Shown here piece by piece: positions 1 to 8,219 of a stretch of DNA of 64,000 bases. Every line of letters begins with the position of its first letter. Positions within the stretch are counted from its first letter, which is position 1. The notes beneath the pieces were generated by a model. The model worked only from the letters and a program-made list of their open reading frames with translations, made no database searches and was not told where the DNA came from. The translations under genes were made by a program, and so were the position numbers. Source of the stretch: Costertonia aggregata (GTDB taxonomy: Bacteria > Bacteroidota > Bacteroidia > Flavobacteriales > Flavobacteriaceae); the NCBI RefSeq assembly GCF_013402795.1, contig NZ_CP058595.1, forward strand, positions 1,089,501 through 1,153,500, read 5' to 3'.

Positions 1-101
1 AATATTATCGAACGATTTGCTCGGTCTAAAATGGATAGTTTTTCGAGCTTTATCTCATTCAATTTAGTGAGAAGTTCTTTGGATAATTTTTGTAGGTTCA
101 T
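1..101 (-). CDS. N-terminal fragment of an RteC-like regulator (cut by window edge)
   Basis: An ATG at 101 on the minus strand opens a frame that runs off the window without a stop, giving 33 residues. They form one charged amphipathic helix with the pattern LEKLSILDRANRSI, which resembles the start of RteC proteins (a helix ending in ILxxAxxSI). RteC regulates excision of CTnDOT-like conjugative transposons. The fragment is short, so the family call is a guess from helix pattern; that the frame is coding is more likely than not. Confidence 0.35.
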   Translation of the reverse strand, partial: MNLQKLSKELLTKLNEIKLEKLSILDRANRSII

Positions 102-318
102 TTGCAACCATTCATACAGTTCTGACCCTTTTTACAAAGGATAATCTTAAAATAGGTCGCTTAGTTGTGTTGTTAGAATTCTTTAATATTTACGCGCGTA
201 GAACTAGTACTCTATAAGTATAAGTCTTCAGGCCAGCTGAAACCAAAGAACAGGTTGCAAAATACCAATTTGACCTGGAAATACTCGTGTTTAGTTCCGT
301 AGATAAATACGTAACACA

Positions 319-359
319 CCGTATATTCCTACGGAAGCAATAGGAAGTTTAGTATACGG
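319..359 (-). terminator. Stem-loop just downstream of the LuxR-type gene
   Basis: Outer arms CCGTATA / TATACGG and inner arms TTCCTA / TAGGAA form a long imperfect hairpin 2 bp after the stop of the minus-strand regulator gene. There is no clear T-tract on the minus strand, so it may be an RNA-stabilising or Rho-type end rather than a classic intrinsic terminator. Confidence 0.35.
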
Positions 360-360
360 G

Positions 361-1278
361 CTATTTTGCTTTTTGTCGATAACGAATAATGAATTCTCGC
401 CTATTTTTCACGCCTGTTTTCTTGTATATATTCGATGCGTGTTTAGAGACTGTGTTTTCGGCAATGAACAAGTCTTCTGCAATTTGCTTATAGCTCAGAT
501 TACTGAGAATCGATAAAGTGATTTCAATTTCTCTACGAGTTAAATCTTCATAGATAATTTTGGTTTTGGTAAGATTGATAGCCTGCTCTTTACTCATTGC
601 AAATACCTCGTACATCTTGGTTTTATTTTCTAAAAAGAACAAGTGCCTATCTATTTCAATGATAGTTATTGCGTAGAACGCCGCATTCATTACTGTAAAG
701 GTCAACCATTGATAATCCCCTATAACTGTAAGGATTGGTAGAAGTGCAATACTGGTCACACTAATAATTGATAGCCTATTTCTTCTAAGAATGTATGCAT
801 TAGGATTTTCTGGATGCGAAATTCTCTTATAGAATAACCAAAGAAATACAAATGCAATAACCGAAATTGGTATTGTAAATAACAATCTGGCGTAGTCCAA
901 GGATTCTGTCAAAAAATATGGTACTAGATAGAGTACCACAAAACTGCAAGCGGATAGAATTGCTAGATTCCTAATGGAAGAGTTAAATCTGAGAACGATA
1001 ATATCATATTCTTTATACAGGTAGAATACAATATAAACACAGAGCACAATGGCTACACTGTAGGTAATAATGTATTGGAAAATTATTGGCCCAGGTAAAG
1101 TGTAAGTAGGCAAAAAGCCACCGGTAAAATTGTAGGTTATGAAAAGAATTCCAAGTGTTACAAATCGTTTATAACCACTGGAATATTTACGGGTAGAATA
1201 GTATAAAGTGAATAATACAATGACCGTATCCAATAACAGATAAAAAAAGGTCGTCCAATGTATTGATGTTCCAAACAT
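361..1278 (-). CDS. Membrane-anchored LuxR-type transcriptional regulator
   Basis: The 305-residue protein has about seven hydrophobic helices in its first 210 residues (roughly 11-28, 39-56, 66-88, 105-123, 132-150, 168-188, 191-208). A cytosolic C-terminus follows with a LuxR/GerE helix-turn-helix at about 245-300 (LTRREIEITLSIL, YKQIAEDLFIAENTVSKHASNIY). The fold suggests a membrane sensor that binds DNA directly. The signal sensed is unknown. The gene lies 9 bp after the asparaginase-like gene on the same strand and is probably co-transcribed with it. The LuxR domain call is firm; the sensory role is inferred. Confidence 0.8.
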   Translation of the reverse strand: MFGTSIHWTTFFYLLLDTVIVLFTLYYSTRKYSSGYKRFVTLGILFITYNFTGGFLPTYTLPGPIIFQYIITYSVAIVLCVYIVFYLYKEYDIIVLRFNSSIRNLAILSACSFVVLYLVPYFLTESLDYARLLFTIPISVIAFVFLWLFYKRISHPENPNAYILRRNRLSIISVTSIALLPILTVIGDYQWLTFTVMNAAFYAITIIEIDRHLFFLENKTKMYEVFAMSKEQAINLTKTKIIYEDLTRREIEITLSILSNLSYKQIAEDLFIAENTVSKHASNIYKKTGVKNRREFIIRYRQKAK

Positions 1279-1287
1279 TTGTCTTTC

Positions 1288-1764
1288 TCATAGTTGCTCA
1301 AATTTGTTGGTCACTAGATTTTTTGTAACGTTGTTCCAGTGAAATATGCATCCGTTCATTGCTACATAAACATCTGGTTTTAAAAATTGCAGTGAGCATA
1401 TTGCATAACCTAAATTAAAAGGTGCATCTGTATCTTTTGATGAGCCTAGAACGAATGAACCAACTATTACTATCGTTTTCTTCAGATTAAATTTTCCTAT
1501 GTATTTTGCGGTATCTACCATTGTTAGAGTACCGTGGGTTACAATTATCTTATTCTCGTCGGCCAAACCAATTCTATCAACTAATAAATCACGGTCAGCA
1601 TCAGAAATGAATCGACTGTCTTTTTCAAAAGCACTTTCTATTTTGTAGAAAAATGAAACATTTGCAGACCTAAAAAAATCTTCGATTGAAATTTGGGTCT
1701 TCTTTTTTAATTCATAATCCAAACCTGCAATTGTACCACCTGTTGTCAAAAACCTGATTTTCAT
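1288..1764 (-). CDS. Single-domain asparaginase-like protein
   Basis: 158 residues matching only the N-terminal domain of type I/II L-asparaginases: TGGTIA at 7-12 carries the nucleophile-type Thr, DS lies at 49-50 and THGT at 76-79. Full enzymes are about 330 residues with a C-terminal domain that is absent here. Stand-alone N-domain homologues of this size occur in other bacteria, so this is probably a natural short form rather than a truncation. Whether it hydrolyses asparagine is uncertain. It is the first gene of a two-gene unit with the membrane LuxR-type regulator. Confidence 0.75.
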   Translation of the reverse strand: MKIRFLTTGGTIAGLDYELKKKTQISIEDFFRSANVSFFYKIESAFEKDSRFISDADRDLLVDRIGLADENKIIVTHGTLTMVDTAKYIGKFNLKKTIVIVGSFVLGSSKDTDAPFNLGYAICSLQFLKPDVYVAMNGCIFHWNNVTKNLVTNKFEQL

Positions 1765-1817
1765 AAAATGTTACCGTTCTGTATAGTAATCTTTGGCCGA
1801 TTCTTGGGCAGCTATTT

Positions 1818-1834
1818 TAGGACATAATGTAAGA
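1818..1834 (-). promoter_or_regulatory. Imperfect copy of the island promoter box upstream of the asparaginase-like gene
   Basis: Minus strand TCTTACATTATGTCCTA matches the 17-bp right part of the island box (ACTTCATTTTAGTCCTA in copy 2) well. The left TNCMA element is not at its usual offset (a TGCAA lies 3 bp too far upstream), and there is no TAnnTTT at the expected distance. Possibly a degenerate or differently used site. Confidence 0.3.
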
Positions 1835-1904
1835 CGAATATTTGCAGAGTAAATAGGATTATTATCTAGTTGTGTGGCACAAACACACAATCTCTTTAAT
1901 TAAG

Positions 1905-1958
1905 TGCAAGACAACTTCATTTTCGTCCTGTTGGCACCAACTCTGTTCTTGTATTTTG
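1905..1958 (+). promoter_or_regulatory. Island box copy 1 and promoter of the redoxin gene
   Basis: The box (1905-1930) is TGCAA, 4 bp, then ACTTCATTTTCGTCCTG. It abuts a TTG -33 element (1931-1933), followed after 18 bp by TATTTTG (1952-1958), a fair Bacteroidota -7. The distance to the redoxin start (2072) leaves a leader of about 110 bases. Position just upstream of -33 suits an activator site. This and copy 7 occupy the 307-bp divergent gap 1765-2071; nothing else recognisable was seen there. Confidence 0.6.
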
Positions 1959-2071
1959 CCAAAATAGCTTCGATGTAAAAAGGGCTACTATAATTATCAT
2001 CCCCTTTAAAATGGAAAGAAGTAATAGTGAGATGAATTATTGTCCTAGACAACTAAATTAGAAATTAAAGA

Positions 2072-2620
2072 ATGAGAATAAAACCTGGACAGATATCACC
2101 GAACTTCGAAACCTTTGACATCCACGGCAACTGTATAGATTTACATAAACTATCTCATAATAAGATACTACTAACTTTTTTTAGATATGCTGAGTGTGCG
2201 TTATGTAACCTAAGAATTTCAGAAATAAGGAATGAATCCGAGAAATTAAGGGATTTGGACATAAGGCTAATAGCAGTATTTCAAAGTAGCAGTAAAAGTT
2301 TAATTGCTGCGTTTAACGAAACGTCAGCATTCAACATAACTATTATCTCAGACCCGAAGTTAGAGTTATATAATTTGTTTGGAGTAAGACCCTCTTGGAT
2401 AAAATTGATAAAGACTACATCCTACAACGGTATTAAGAGTATGATTAAAGCTTCTAAACTTGGTTTTAAGTTGGGCGGTAAAGTGGAGGGAAAATTTCAT
2501 CAAATACCCGCTGATTTTTTGATTGGTAAAACTAAAAAAATTGAAATAGCCCATTATGGAAACAATCTAATTGACCATATCCCAATCGAGACGATTATAA
2601 ATACTTCTGGACTCAATTGA
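2072..2620 (+). CDS. AhpC/TSA-type peroxiredoxin-like protein
   Basis: A 182-residue thioredoxin-fold protein. The N-terminus (PGQISPNFETFDIHG) and a CxxC at 42-45 after a hydrophobic strand are typical of the peroxiredoxin-like redoxin family. It probably reduces peroxides or other disulfides in the cytosol; no signal peptide is seen. It stands alone behind island box copy 1 and so probably responds to the same regulator as the superoxide dismutase and methyltransferase of this island. Exact substrate unknown. Confidence 0.75.
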   Translation: MRIKPGQISPNFETFDIHGNCIDLHKLSHNKILLTFFRYAECALCNLRISEIRNESEKLRDLDIRLIAVFQSSSKSLIAAFNETSAFNITIISDPKLELYNLFGVRPSWIKLIKTTSYNGIKSMIKASKLGFKLGGKVEGKFHQIPADFLIGKTKKIEIAHYGNNLIDHIPIETIINTSGLN

Positions 2621-2643
2621 AATGCACCGTGTTTTCAAACAAT

Positions 2644-2698
2644 TACCATACAACTTCATTTTAGTCCTATACATAAATAATTCATTCCAATATATTCC
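2644..2698 (+). promoter_or_regulatory. Island box copy 2 and promoter of the SDR / GH16-like unit
   Basis: The box (2644-2669) is TACCA, 4 bp, then ACTTCATTTTAGTCCTA. Three bases (TAC) stand at the -33 position, then 18 bp, then TATATTCC at 2691-2698 as the -7. Spacing is identical to copies 1, 3, 5 and 6. The first start codon downstream is the 56-codon remnant at 2719. Confidence 0.6.
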
Positions 2699-2718
2699 AC
2701 CGCTTTAATCGAGCATCA

Positions 2719-2889
2719 ATGAAAAAAATAACCATATTGTTAATAGCCATTACAATGAATTTACATTTATGCTTTATGCAGAATTATATAAGAGACACCA
2801 AATCATTAGAAGATATTGTTGAAGCATTCTATTCCCGTCATATTTCGATAGTTATTGCTATAGCTATGTTTAAATTGAAAGACCAATGA
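2719..2889 (+). pseudogene. Truncated secreted-protein remnant, overlaps the SDR start by ATGA
   Basis: A 56-codon frame opens with a signal-peptide-like stretch (MKKITILLIAITMNLHLCF) followed by DTKSLEDIVEAFYSRHIS. The latter resembles the start of secreted NTF2-like proteins of flavobacteria (…KSIDAIIxALYDxISG…). The similarity ends there and the frame closes in an ATGA overlap with the SDR gene. It looks like the 5' stump of a deleted gene that still provides the first ribosome-entry site behind box copy 2, perhaps now acting as a translationally coupled leader. The family link is by eye and weak. Confidence 0.45.
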
Positions 2890-3650
2890 AGCAACCAAAT
2901 TTCCGATTGGATAATCAGACTGTTGTAATAACGGGTGCGAGTAAGGGCATTGGCAGGGGAATTGCAACAATCTTAGCTAAGGCTGGTGCTACCACCATAC
3001 TCTGTTCTCGTAACCTTAAAATGTTAACTGAAGTTGAAGAAGAAATTAAAAACGACAAAGGAAAGGCCCATAGCTTTCAAATGGACGTTGCTTCGGTAGA
3101 AAGCATCAATCACACTTTTAAACAAATATCGGATAGGTTCCATAAGATAGATGTTCTTATAAATAATGCTGGACTCGGCTGCAATCATTCTGCTTTAGAC
3201 GTTACAGAATCTGATTGGGACGAAATGATGAACGTTAATTTAAAAGGACTCTTCTTCTGTTCGAAAGAAGCTGCCAAAAGTATGATTAAGAACAATTATG
3301 GTAGAATAATAAATCTAAGTTCTCAAGCTAGCTTGGTTGGAATAAAAGACCATTCTGTTTATTGTGCATCCAAAGGTGGCGTGAATTTATTAACCAAAGT
3401 TTTAGCTTTGGAATGGGCAAATAAAGGCATAACTGTCAATGCTATTGCACCCACTTTTACATATACATCGGGCACAGCTGAAAGATTAGATGACGCAAAG
3501 TATTTAAAAAACGTACTTGACAGAATACCTGTTGGAAAGGTAGCCGGAATCGATGATATTGCTTCGGCGATTTTATATTTAACAAGTTCATCATCTAGTA
3601 TGGTAACGGGAAGTATTTTAACCATTGATGGCGGGTGGACTGCTCAATAA
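2886..3650 (+). CDS. Short-chain dehydrogenase/reductase (classical SDR)
   Basis: 254 residues, the usual SDR length. The cofactor motif TGASKGIG is at 16-23, NNAG at 93-96, catalytic Ser at about 145, and Tyr159-xxx-Lys163 (YCASK). A cytosolic NAD(P)-dependent oxidoreductase of the FabG-like type; substrate not predictable. It overlaps the small upstream remnant by ATGA and precedes the GH16-like lipoprotein by 16 bp, so the two are probably one transcript driven by box copy 2. Confidence 0.85.
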   Translation: MKQPNFRLDNQTVVITGASKGIGRGIATILAKAGATTILCSRNLKMLTEVEEEIKNDKGKAHSFQMDVASVESINHTFKQISDRFHKIDVLINNAGLGCNHSALDVTESDWDEMMNVNLKGLFFCSKEAAKSMIKNNYGRIINLSSQASLVGIKDHSVYCASKGGVNLLTKVLALEWANKGITVNAIAPTFTYTSGTAERLDDAKYLKNVLDRIPVGKVAGIDDIASAILYLTSSSSSMVTGSILTIDGGWTAQ

Positions 3651-3666
3651 AAAATCATAAAAGATT

Positions 3667-4551
3667 ATGTCATTCTCAAAACATAGTAAGCTGATTTTTA
3701 TATTTTGGATAGCCCTATGCATCCAATGTAAACCGAAAAACACAACGAAAGCAAATAAGGAAGAGCCTTTGATGAAATTAAGTGACGATTATGTTCTACA
3801 ATTCAACGAAAATTTTAATTCCAAGGAATTAGATAGCACCAACTGGCTGCCGTACTTTTTACCGCATTGGAGTTCAAGAAAGCAAGCCGCGGCCAATTAC
3901 GAAATCGAAGATGGAAATCTCGTTTTGAAAATTACAAAAGAACAGCAGCCTTGGTGCCCTTCCTTAAATGGAGATATAAAATGCTCGAATATTCAAACAG
4001 GAATTTATTCTGGTGCTATAGGTAGTAAGATTGGGCAGCATAGGTTCAGTGAAGATTGTGTGGTAACTGAAGAACAACCAACTAAAAGACTATATACGCC
4101 CAAGTACGGTTACTTCGAAATAAGAGCCAAAGCCAATATAGAGCCATCGGATATGGTTGCCTTTTGGATGATAGGTTTCGAAGACAGACCCGAACATTCA
4201 GGGGAAATCTGTATTATGGAAATATTTGGTCACCAGATAGAAAAAGATAGTCTTATTAACGGCTCTGGGATTCATCCTTTCGGCGACAAGGGTCTGGTGG
4301 ATGATTTTCATTATGATAAACTGAAAATGGACATCTCGGAGTTTCATACATTTTCGGTGGATTGGCAACCCAATTTTGTCAAATATTATGTAGATGGAAA
4401 GCATATCCGAACTATAAATCAATCCCCTAACTATCCAATGCAGTTTATGATAGATATTTTTGAGTTTCCTGATAAACCACAATCGGAAGTATCTGCTTAT
4501 CCGAAGGAATTCATCATAGATTATGTTAAGGGTTATGGTTTGAAAGAATAG
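3667..4551 (+). CDS. GH16-like lipoprotein with an altered catalytic motif
   Basis: 294 residues. A lipoprotein signal ends at Cys21 (ALCIQC). The rest has the concanavalin-like GH16 layout: FNENFNSKELDSTNW near 46-60, YGYFEIRAKA at 148-156, FHTFSVDWQPNFVKYYVDGKHI in the C-terminal third. The GH16 active-site signature normally reads E-I-D-I-x-E; here it is E180-I-C-I-M-E185, with Cys at 182 instead of Asp. Nucleophile and acid/base Glu are kept. It may be a slow or re-tuned glycosidase, or a binding protein. It follows the SDR gene in one unit. Confidence 0.7.
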   Translation: MSFSKHSKLIFIFWIALCIQCKPKNTTKANKEEPLMKLSDDYVLQFNENFNSKELDSTNWLPYFLPHWSSRKQAAANYEIEDGNLVLKITKEQQPWCPSLNGDIKCSNIQTGIYSGAIGSKIGQHRFSEDCVVTEEQPTKRLYTPKYGYFEIRAKANIEPSDMVAFWMIGFEDRPEHSGEICIMEIFGHQIEKDSLINGSGIHPFGDKGLVDDFHYDKLKMDISEFHTFSVDWQPNFVKYYVDGKHIRTINQSPNYPMQFMIDIFEFPDKPQSEVSAYPKEFIIDYVKGYGLKE

Positions 4552-4595
4552 ACTGCATTATTACATACGTCTGATATAACTTCATTCGAAATAAA

Positions 4596-4650
4596 TCCAA
4601 CCGAACTTTGATTTCGTCCTATTGCGGCCCAAGGCACTCAATTATCTTTA
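4596..4650 (+). promoter_or_regulatory. Island box copy 3 and promoter of the DUF2938 gene
   Basis: The box (4596-4621) is TCCAA, 4 bp, then ACTTTGATTTCGTCCTA. TTG follows at 4622-4624, then 18 bp, then TATCTTTA at 4643-4650. The start codon lies 24 bp further on. Confidence 0.65.
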
Positions 4651-4674
4651 TTTTCTTAAGATATTAGAAGATAA

Positions 4675-5184
4675 ATGAGGATATTTTTCAGAGCTGTTTT
4701 AGTTGGAATAGGAGCAACATTCTTGACCGACCTATGGGCTTTCTTGCTTCGTCTTTTTGATGTTAAAAGCAACGGATTACAGATTATAGGAAGTTGGTTG
4801 TCCACCAATGTCCTGAACGTTCCGGATAGTGCCACTGGAGTATTGGCTAATGGTTGGATAATCGGTTGGACGGCCCACTATATCGTGGGCATTACTTTTG
4901 CCATCATTTTTCTTGCTATCGTTAAGTCTCAATGGTTTCAAAAACCGACTTGGAGTAAAGCACTCATTTATGGGATAGTCACCTTGGTGTTTCCATTATT
5001 TATGGTTTGGCCGACTTTGGGTTTTGGTGTGGCTTTTTCTAAAACACCAATACAGGGTACTCTGATAATAAAGGCCATTGGGCTGCATTTAGTTTATGGG
5101 TTGGGACTATATCTTACCGCTTTTTTAATAAACAAGTTCAATTCACACAAGTCTTCTAAAAAAAGAATGTCAGCTCGAAACTAG
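4675..5184 (+). CDS. DUF2938 family integral membrane protein
   Basis: A 169-residue protein with four hydrophobic segments (about 5-23, 58-86, 101-125, 140-158) and polar tails. The Trp/Gly-rich start (ATFLTDLWAFLLR), GWIIGWTAHYIVGI and the VFPLFMVWPTLGFGVAFS stretch match DUF2938, an inner-membrane family without known function. It is a single-gene unit behind box copy 3. Its place among redox and efflux genes suggests an envelope-stress role, but that is only association. Confidence 0.75.
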   Translation: MRIFFRAVLVGIGATFLTDLWAFLLRLFDVKSNGLQIIGSWLSTNVLNVPDSATGVLANGWIIGWTAHYIVGITFAIIFLAIVKSQWFQKPTWSKALIYGIVTLVFPLFMVWPTLGFGVAFSKTPIQGTLIIKAIGLHLVYGLGLYLTAFLINKFNSHKSSKKRMSARN

Positions 5185-5202
5185 CACTTCACTGATTAAT
5201 AA

Positions 5203-5257
5203 TACCATTGACCTTTAATTAAATCCTACTACAAAGGTGGGTTTAAAAAGACCTTTG
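5203..5257 (+). promoter_or_regulatory. Island box copy 5 and promoter of the MFS / DUF2490 unit
   Basis: The box (5203-5228) is TACCA, 4 bp, then CCTTTAATTAAATCCTA, the most divergent right half. GACCTTTG lies at the expected -7 position (5250-5257), keeping TTTG of TAnnTTTG. A second feature, an ACAAAGGT / ACCTTTGT inverted repeat (5230-5237 and 5251-5258), overlaps the same -7. Confidence 0.5.
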
Positions 5258-5283
5258 TACCTGCTAAAAATTACTGGCGGGTA

Positions 5284-6711
5284 ATGGTAAGAAATAGAGT
5301 TCCAAAAAAACAGGATATTGGTAAGGTAAATGGGCCACTTTTCCCATTGGCTTTGGCAATGTTGATGGGTTCATTGGGGATGAGCATTGCAAATGTCGCG
5401 CTGCCAAGATTGTCCATTGATTTTGCCATTCCGGTACAGACCATCCAATGGGTAGTTTTGGGATACCTTCTTGCCATTACCGTATTTGTTGTTGGTGCGG
5501 GCAGATTGGGCGACTTATTGGGCCAACGGAAAGTTTTTCTGTCTGGAATAATCGTGTTTCTACTCGGCGCAGTCATCTGTAGTATTTCCAAGGATTTTTG
5601 GCTTTTGATTGTGGGAAGAGTAATTCAAGGTATTGGGGCGGCAGCCTTAATATCGCTTTCAATGGCTTTTGTGCGAGAAACTGTTCCTGACACCAAAACG
5701 GGCTTTGCTATGGGTTTATTGGGAGCAATGTCCGCAGTTGGAACTACATTGGGTCCAACGGTTGGCGGCGTTTTAATTGGGCATTATGGATGGCAATCTA
5801 TTTTTCTCGTTTTCATCCCATTAACTGCCGTAAACTTTATACTCGCAGTACGCTACTTGCCTAAATCTAAAATCAGGCCAACCAAGTTTTCCCTTTCCCA
5901 TTTTGACGTAGTCGGCACACTACTGTTGATGGTCGTATTGAGTTGTTATACACTATCGGTCACCATAGGTGAATCGATGTCCCAATCAAATAGATTTGCA
6001 ATGGTTCTTACCAGTATAACGTGCTTCGCTCTTTTTGTTTATGTAGAAAAAAGGTCTACAAATCCTCTGTTGGATTTAACCCTGTTTCAAAATAGAAAAT
6101 TGACAATCAGCCTGGCAATGAACATACTCATCGCAACGGTTATGATGTCCACCTTGATTGTCGGGCCTTTTTATTTAATCTACGCACTAGGTCTTAAAGA
6201 AGCCATAGTAGGGTTGGTTCTATCTGTTGGTCCTTTTGCCGCTGCTGTGGCAGGTGTTCCAACTGGTAAAATTGTTGACCGTATCGGTGCAAAAAGAACC
6301 TTGTTTATTGGATTGTCGGTTATGCTACTGGCATCGTTTTCATTGGCAATCCTACCTATCTACTTTGGTCTATTGGGTTACATAATATCAATTCTTTTTC
6401 TAACCCCAGGTTACCAACTTTTCCTATCTGCCAATAACACAGAGGTGATGTTGAATGCGGAAAATGAGCAGCGTGGTGTCGTTTCGGGCATTCTGAATTT
6501 ATCGAGGAACATAGGATTGATTACCGGCGCTTCCGTAATGGGTGCAATTTTCGTGTATGCAGCAGACCATAAAGAGGTCGAGTCAGCAAGTGTGGCAATA
6601 ATAATCAATGCTATGAAGGTTACCTATCTCGTGGCAGGAACAATGGTTCTTACCGCACTAGTACTTTCTCTTTTTATGCCGAAACCTACAGATGAAAAAC
6701 CAAACCAATAA
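5284..6711 (+). CDS. Major facilitator superfamily drug-efflux transporter (DHA2-like)
   Basis: 475 residues with about 14 hydrophobic helices, the DHA2/EmrB-QacA pattern. The MFS motif A is seen after helix 2 (GRLGDLLGQRKVF, about 78-90) and again as GKIVDRIGAKRT near 328-340. Motif C-like GPTVGGVLIGHYGW follows helix 5, which points to a proton-coupled exporter. The stop overlaps the next start (TAATG), so the DUF2490 gene is translationally coupled. It probably exports a toxic compound sensed by the island regulator; substrate unknown. Confidence 0.85.
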   Translation: MVRNRVPKKQDIGKVNGPLFPLALAMLMGSLGMSIANVALPRLSIDFAIPVQTIQWVVLGYLLAITVFVVGAGRLGDLLGQRKVFLSGIIVFLLGAVICSISKDFWLLIVGRVIQGIGAAALISLSMAFVRETVPDTKTGFAMGLLGAMSAVGTTLGPTVGGVLIGHYGWQSIFLVFIPLTAVNFILAVRYLPKSKIRPTKFSLSHFDVVGTLLLMVVLSCYTLSVTIGESMSQSNRFAMVLTSITCFALFVYVEKRSTNPLLDLTLFQNRKLTISLAMNILIATVMMSTLIVGPFYLIYALGLKEAIVGLVLSVGPFAAAVAGVPTGKIVDRIGAKRTLFIGLSVMLLASFSLAILPIYFGLLGYIISILFLTPGYQLFLSANNTEVMLNAENEQRGVVSGILNLSRNIGLITGASVMGAIFVYAADHKEVESASVAIIINAMKVTYLVAGTMVLTALVLSLFMPKPTDEKPNQ

Positions 6712-7421
6712 TGAAGAATATATACTTAAAGGCTTTATGGGTCTTATCACTGATAGTATTTGCGAATACTTGCAAGGCTCAAATAAAGGCCAACCAGTTC
6801 AACTCTTGGTGGTATTATTCGGGCACATATCAATTTAACGAGCGTTTTAGCACCAATTTACTCTATGCGTGGTCAAGACACGATTTCGTTAAGGAGTGGC
6901 AAATTTCCAAATTAGGATTGAGCGGAAATTACAATCTTTCCAAGAATTTTGGAGTTGGATTAAGTTATGAATGGGCCATCATCTTTCCCTATGGTGAGCT
7001 ACCTGTACCTGAAAAAAGAGTAGAACATCGTTTTTTGGAAAGATTTTATTTTAGGGATAAAGTAGGTAAGTTCTCTATTGGGAGCACAATAGAGATGGAG
7101 CAGTTTTTCAGGAATGGAGAATTTCTGCAACGAGCGAGATTAAGGGCAGGTTTTCGCTTTCCGCTACTTCGCAATGATGAGAGCAGACAGCTTTTGGGAA
7201 TGTCATTCTTCGAGTTGATTTTTATCGCTATGGGTGGTGGCCAAGAGGCTACCTTGACGCAAAATCGAATCTATGGTGGTTTCGATATTGCTCTTTCAAA
7301 AAATCTTACATTGGGTCTGGGCTATCTTAACCAATATATTATAATTCGGCCAGAAATCATCGAGAACGACCATACCTTGTTAGTTGGCCTTTTTCATCGG
7401 ATAAGTTTTAAAAAAGATTAG
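6711..7421 (+). CDS. DUF2490 outer-membrane beta-barrel protein
   Basis: 236 residues with a signal peptide ending near AQIKA at about 23-27. Alternating strands rich in aromatic residues end in Phe-rich LLVGLFHRISF, as in outer-membrane barrels; the WWYYSGTYQFNERFSTNLLYAW start fits DUF2490. Coupled by TAATG overlap to the MFS gene, it may provide an outer-membrane exit or signal damage. Its stop overlaps the stop of the opposing superoxide dismutase gene by three bases. Confidence 0.75.
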   Translation: MKNIYLKALWVLSLIVFANTCKAQIKANQFNSWWYYSGTYQFNERFSTNLLYAWSRHDFVKEWQISKLGLSGNYNLSKNFGVGLSYEWAIIFPYGELPVPEKRVEHRFLERFYFRDKVGKFSIGSTIEMEQFFRNGEFLQRARLRAGFRFPLLRNDESRQLLGMSFFELIFIAMGGGQEATLTQNRIYGGFDIALSKNLTLGLGYLNQYIIIRPEIIENDHTLLVGLFHRISFKKD

Positions 7422-8113
7422 TCCAAAGCGTTTTTCAGTCGTTTAGATACCACATCCCAATTGATGATATTGAAGAATGCATCGAGATACGCTTTGCGTT
7501 TATTTTGATATTTCAAATAATACGCGTGTTCCCAAACATCAACTACCAACAAGGGTAAAGTATTCCATAGGGTTTGGTTCTGATGCTTTTCGGCTTGTAG
7601 AATTAATAGTTTTTCACCGAAAGGCTCAAAAGCCAAGATACCCCAGCCCGAACCTTCCACTTTGGCAGCACTGCTAATGAAGTGGGTCTTGAAGTTTTCA
7701 AAGCTTCCATACTGCTCGTCAATAAGAGTTTTTAGTTGTGTTTTGGGCATAGTTTTGGTCGGATTCATATTTTCCCAAAACAGACAATGTAGTATATGGC
7801 CAGAACCGTGAAATGATAGTTCCCTTTCCCAATGTTTTATCATTTCGTAATCTTGTTTGTCCTTCAATTCTGTCAATTGTTCCAATGCTTTGTTCAGTCC
7901 GTTTACGTACCCCTGATGATGGATTTCGTGATGTAATCGCATTGTTTGCTCATCGATAAATGGTTCTAGTGCATTATATGCATAGGGTAATTCGGGAAGA
8001 GTATTATTAATATTGATAATATTCTGATTATTAGGGGTTCTGCCCCAAAGTGGCAGGAACGATAGACCTAGTGCGCCAAGAGCAGAAGTCTTCAAAAAAT
8101 CTCTTTTTTCCAT
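7418..8113 (-). CDS. Fe/Mn superoxide dismutase with export signal
   Basis: I start the protein at the ATG at 8113 (231 residues), because MEKRDFLKTSALGALGLSFLPLWG is a typical signal segment resembling a Tat/Sec leader; the frame extends to 8185 but that part looks non-coding. Metal ligands of the Fe/Mn family are in place: His61 (LHHEIHH), His109 (LHCLFW), Asp192 and His196 (DVWEHAYYL). It converts superoxide to peroxide, here probably outside the cytoplasm. It is preceded by box copy 4 and divergent from the AraC-type gene. Confidence 0.9.
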   Translation of the reverse strand: MEKRDFLKTSALGALGLSFLPLWGRTPNNQNIININNTLPELPYAYNALEPFIDEQTMRLHHEIHHQGYVNGLNKALEQLTELKDKQDYEMIKHWERELSFHGSGHILHCLFWENMNPTKTMPKTQLKTLIDEQYGSFENFKTHFISSAAKVEGSGWGILAFEPFGEKLLILQAEKHQNQTLWNTLPLLVVDVWEHAYYLKYQNKRKAYLDAFFNIINWDVVSKRLKNALD

Positions 8114-8219
8114 ATCCAATTTCGTATTTTTGCTAGTGCAATTATCGTAGTTTGGAACTTGATTGCATCGAACAATCCAGTTCAAGATGTTTAATCCAAA
8201 AACTCTATGATAATACTTT

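Noticed and set aside
2029-2047. Extra GTCCTA-containing site just before the redoxin gene
   Set aside because: The right half matches only partly, and no -7 element lies 21 bp downstream; it would fall inside the start region.
8114-8185. 24-codon N-terminal extension of superoxide dismutase
   Set aside because: It does not look like protein, and it precedes a proper signal peptide at 8113.
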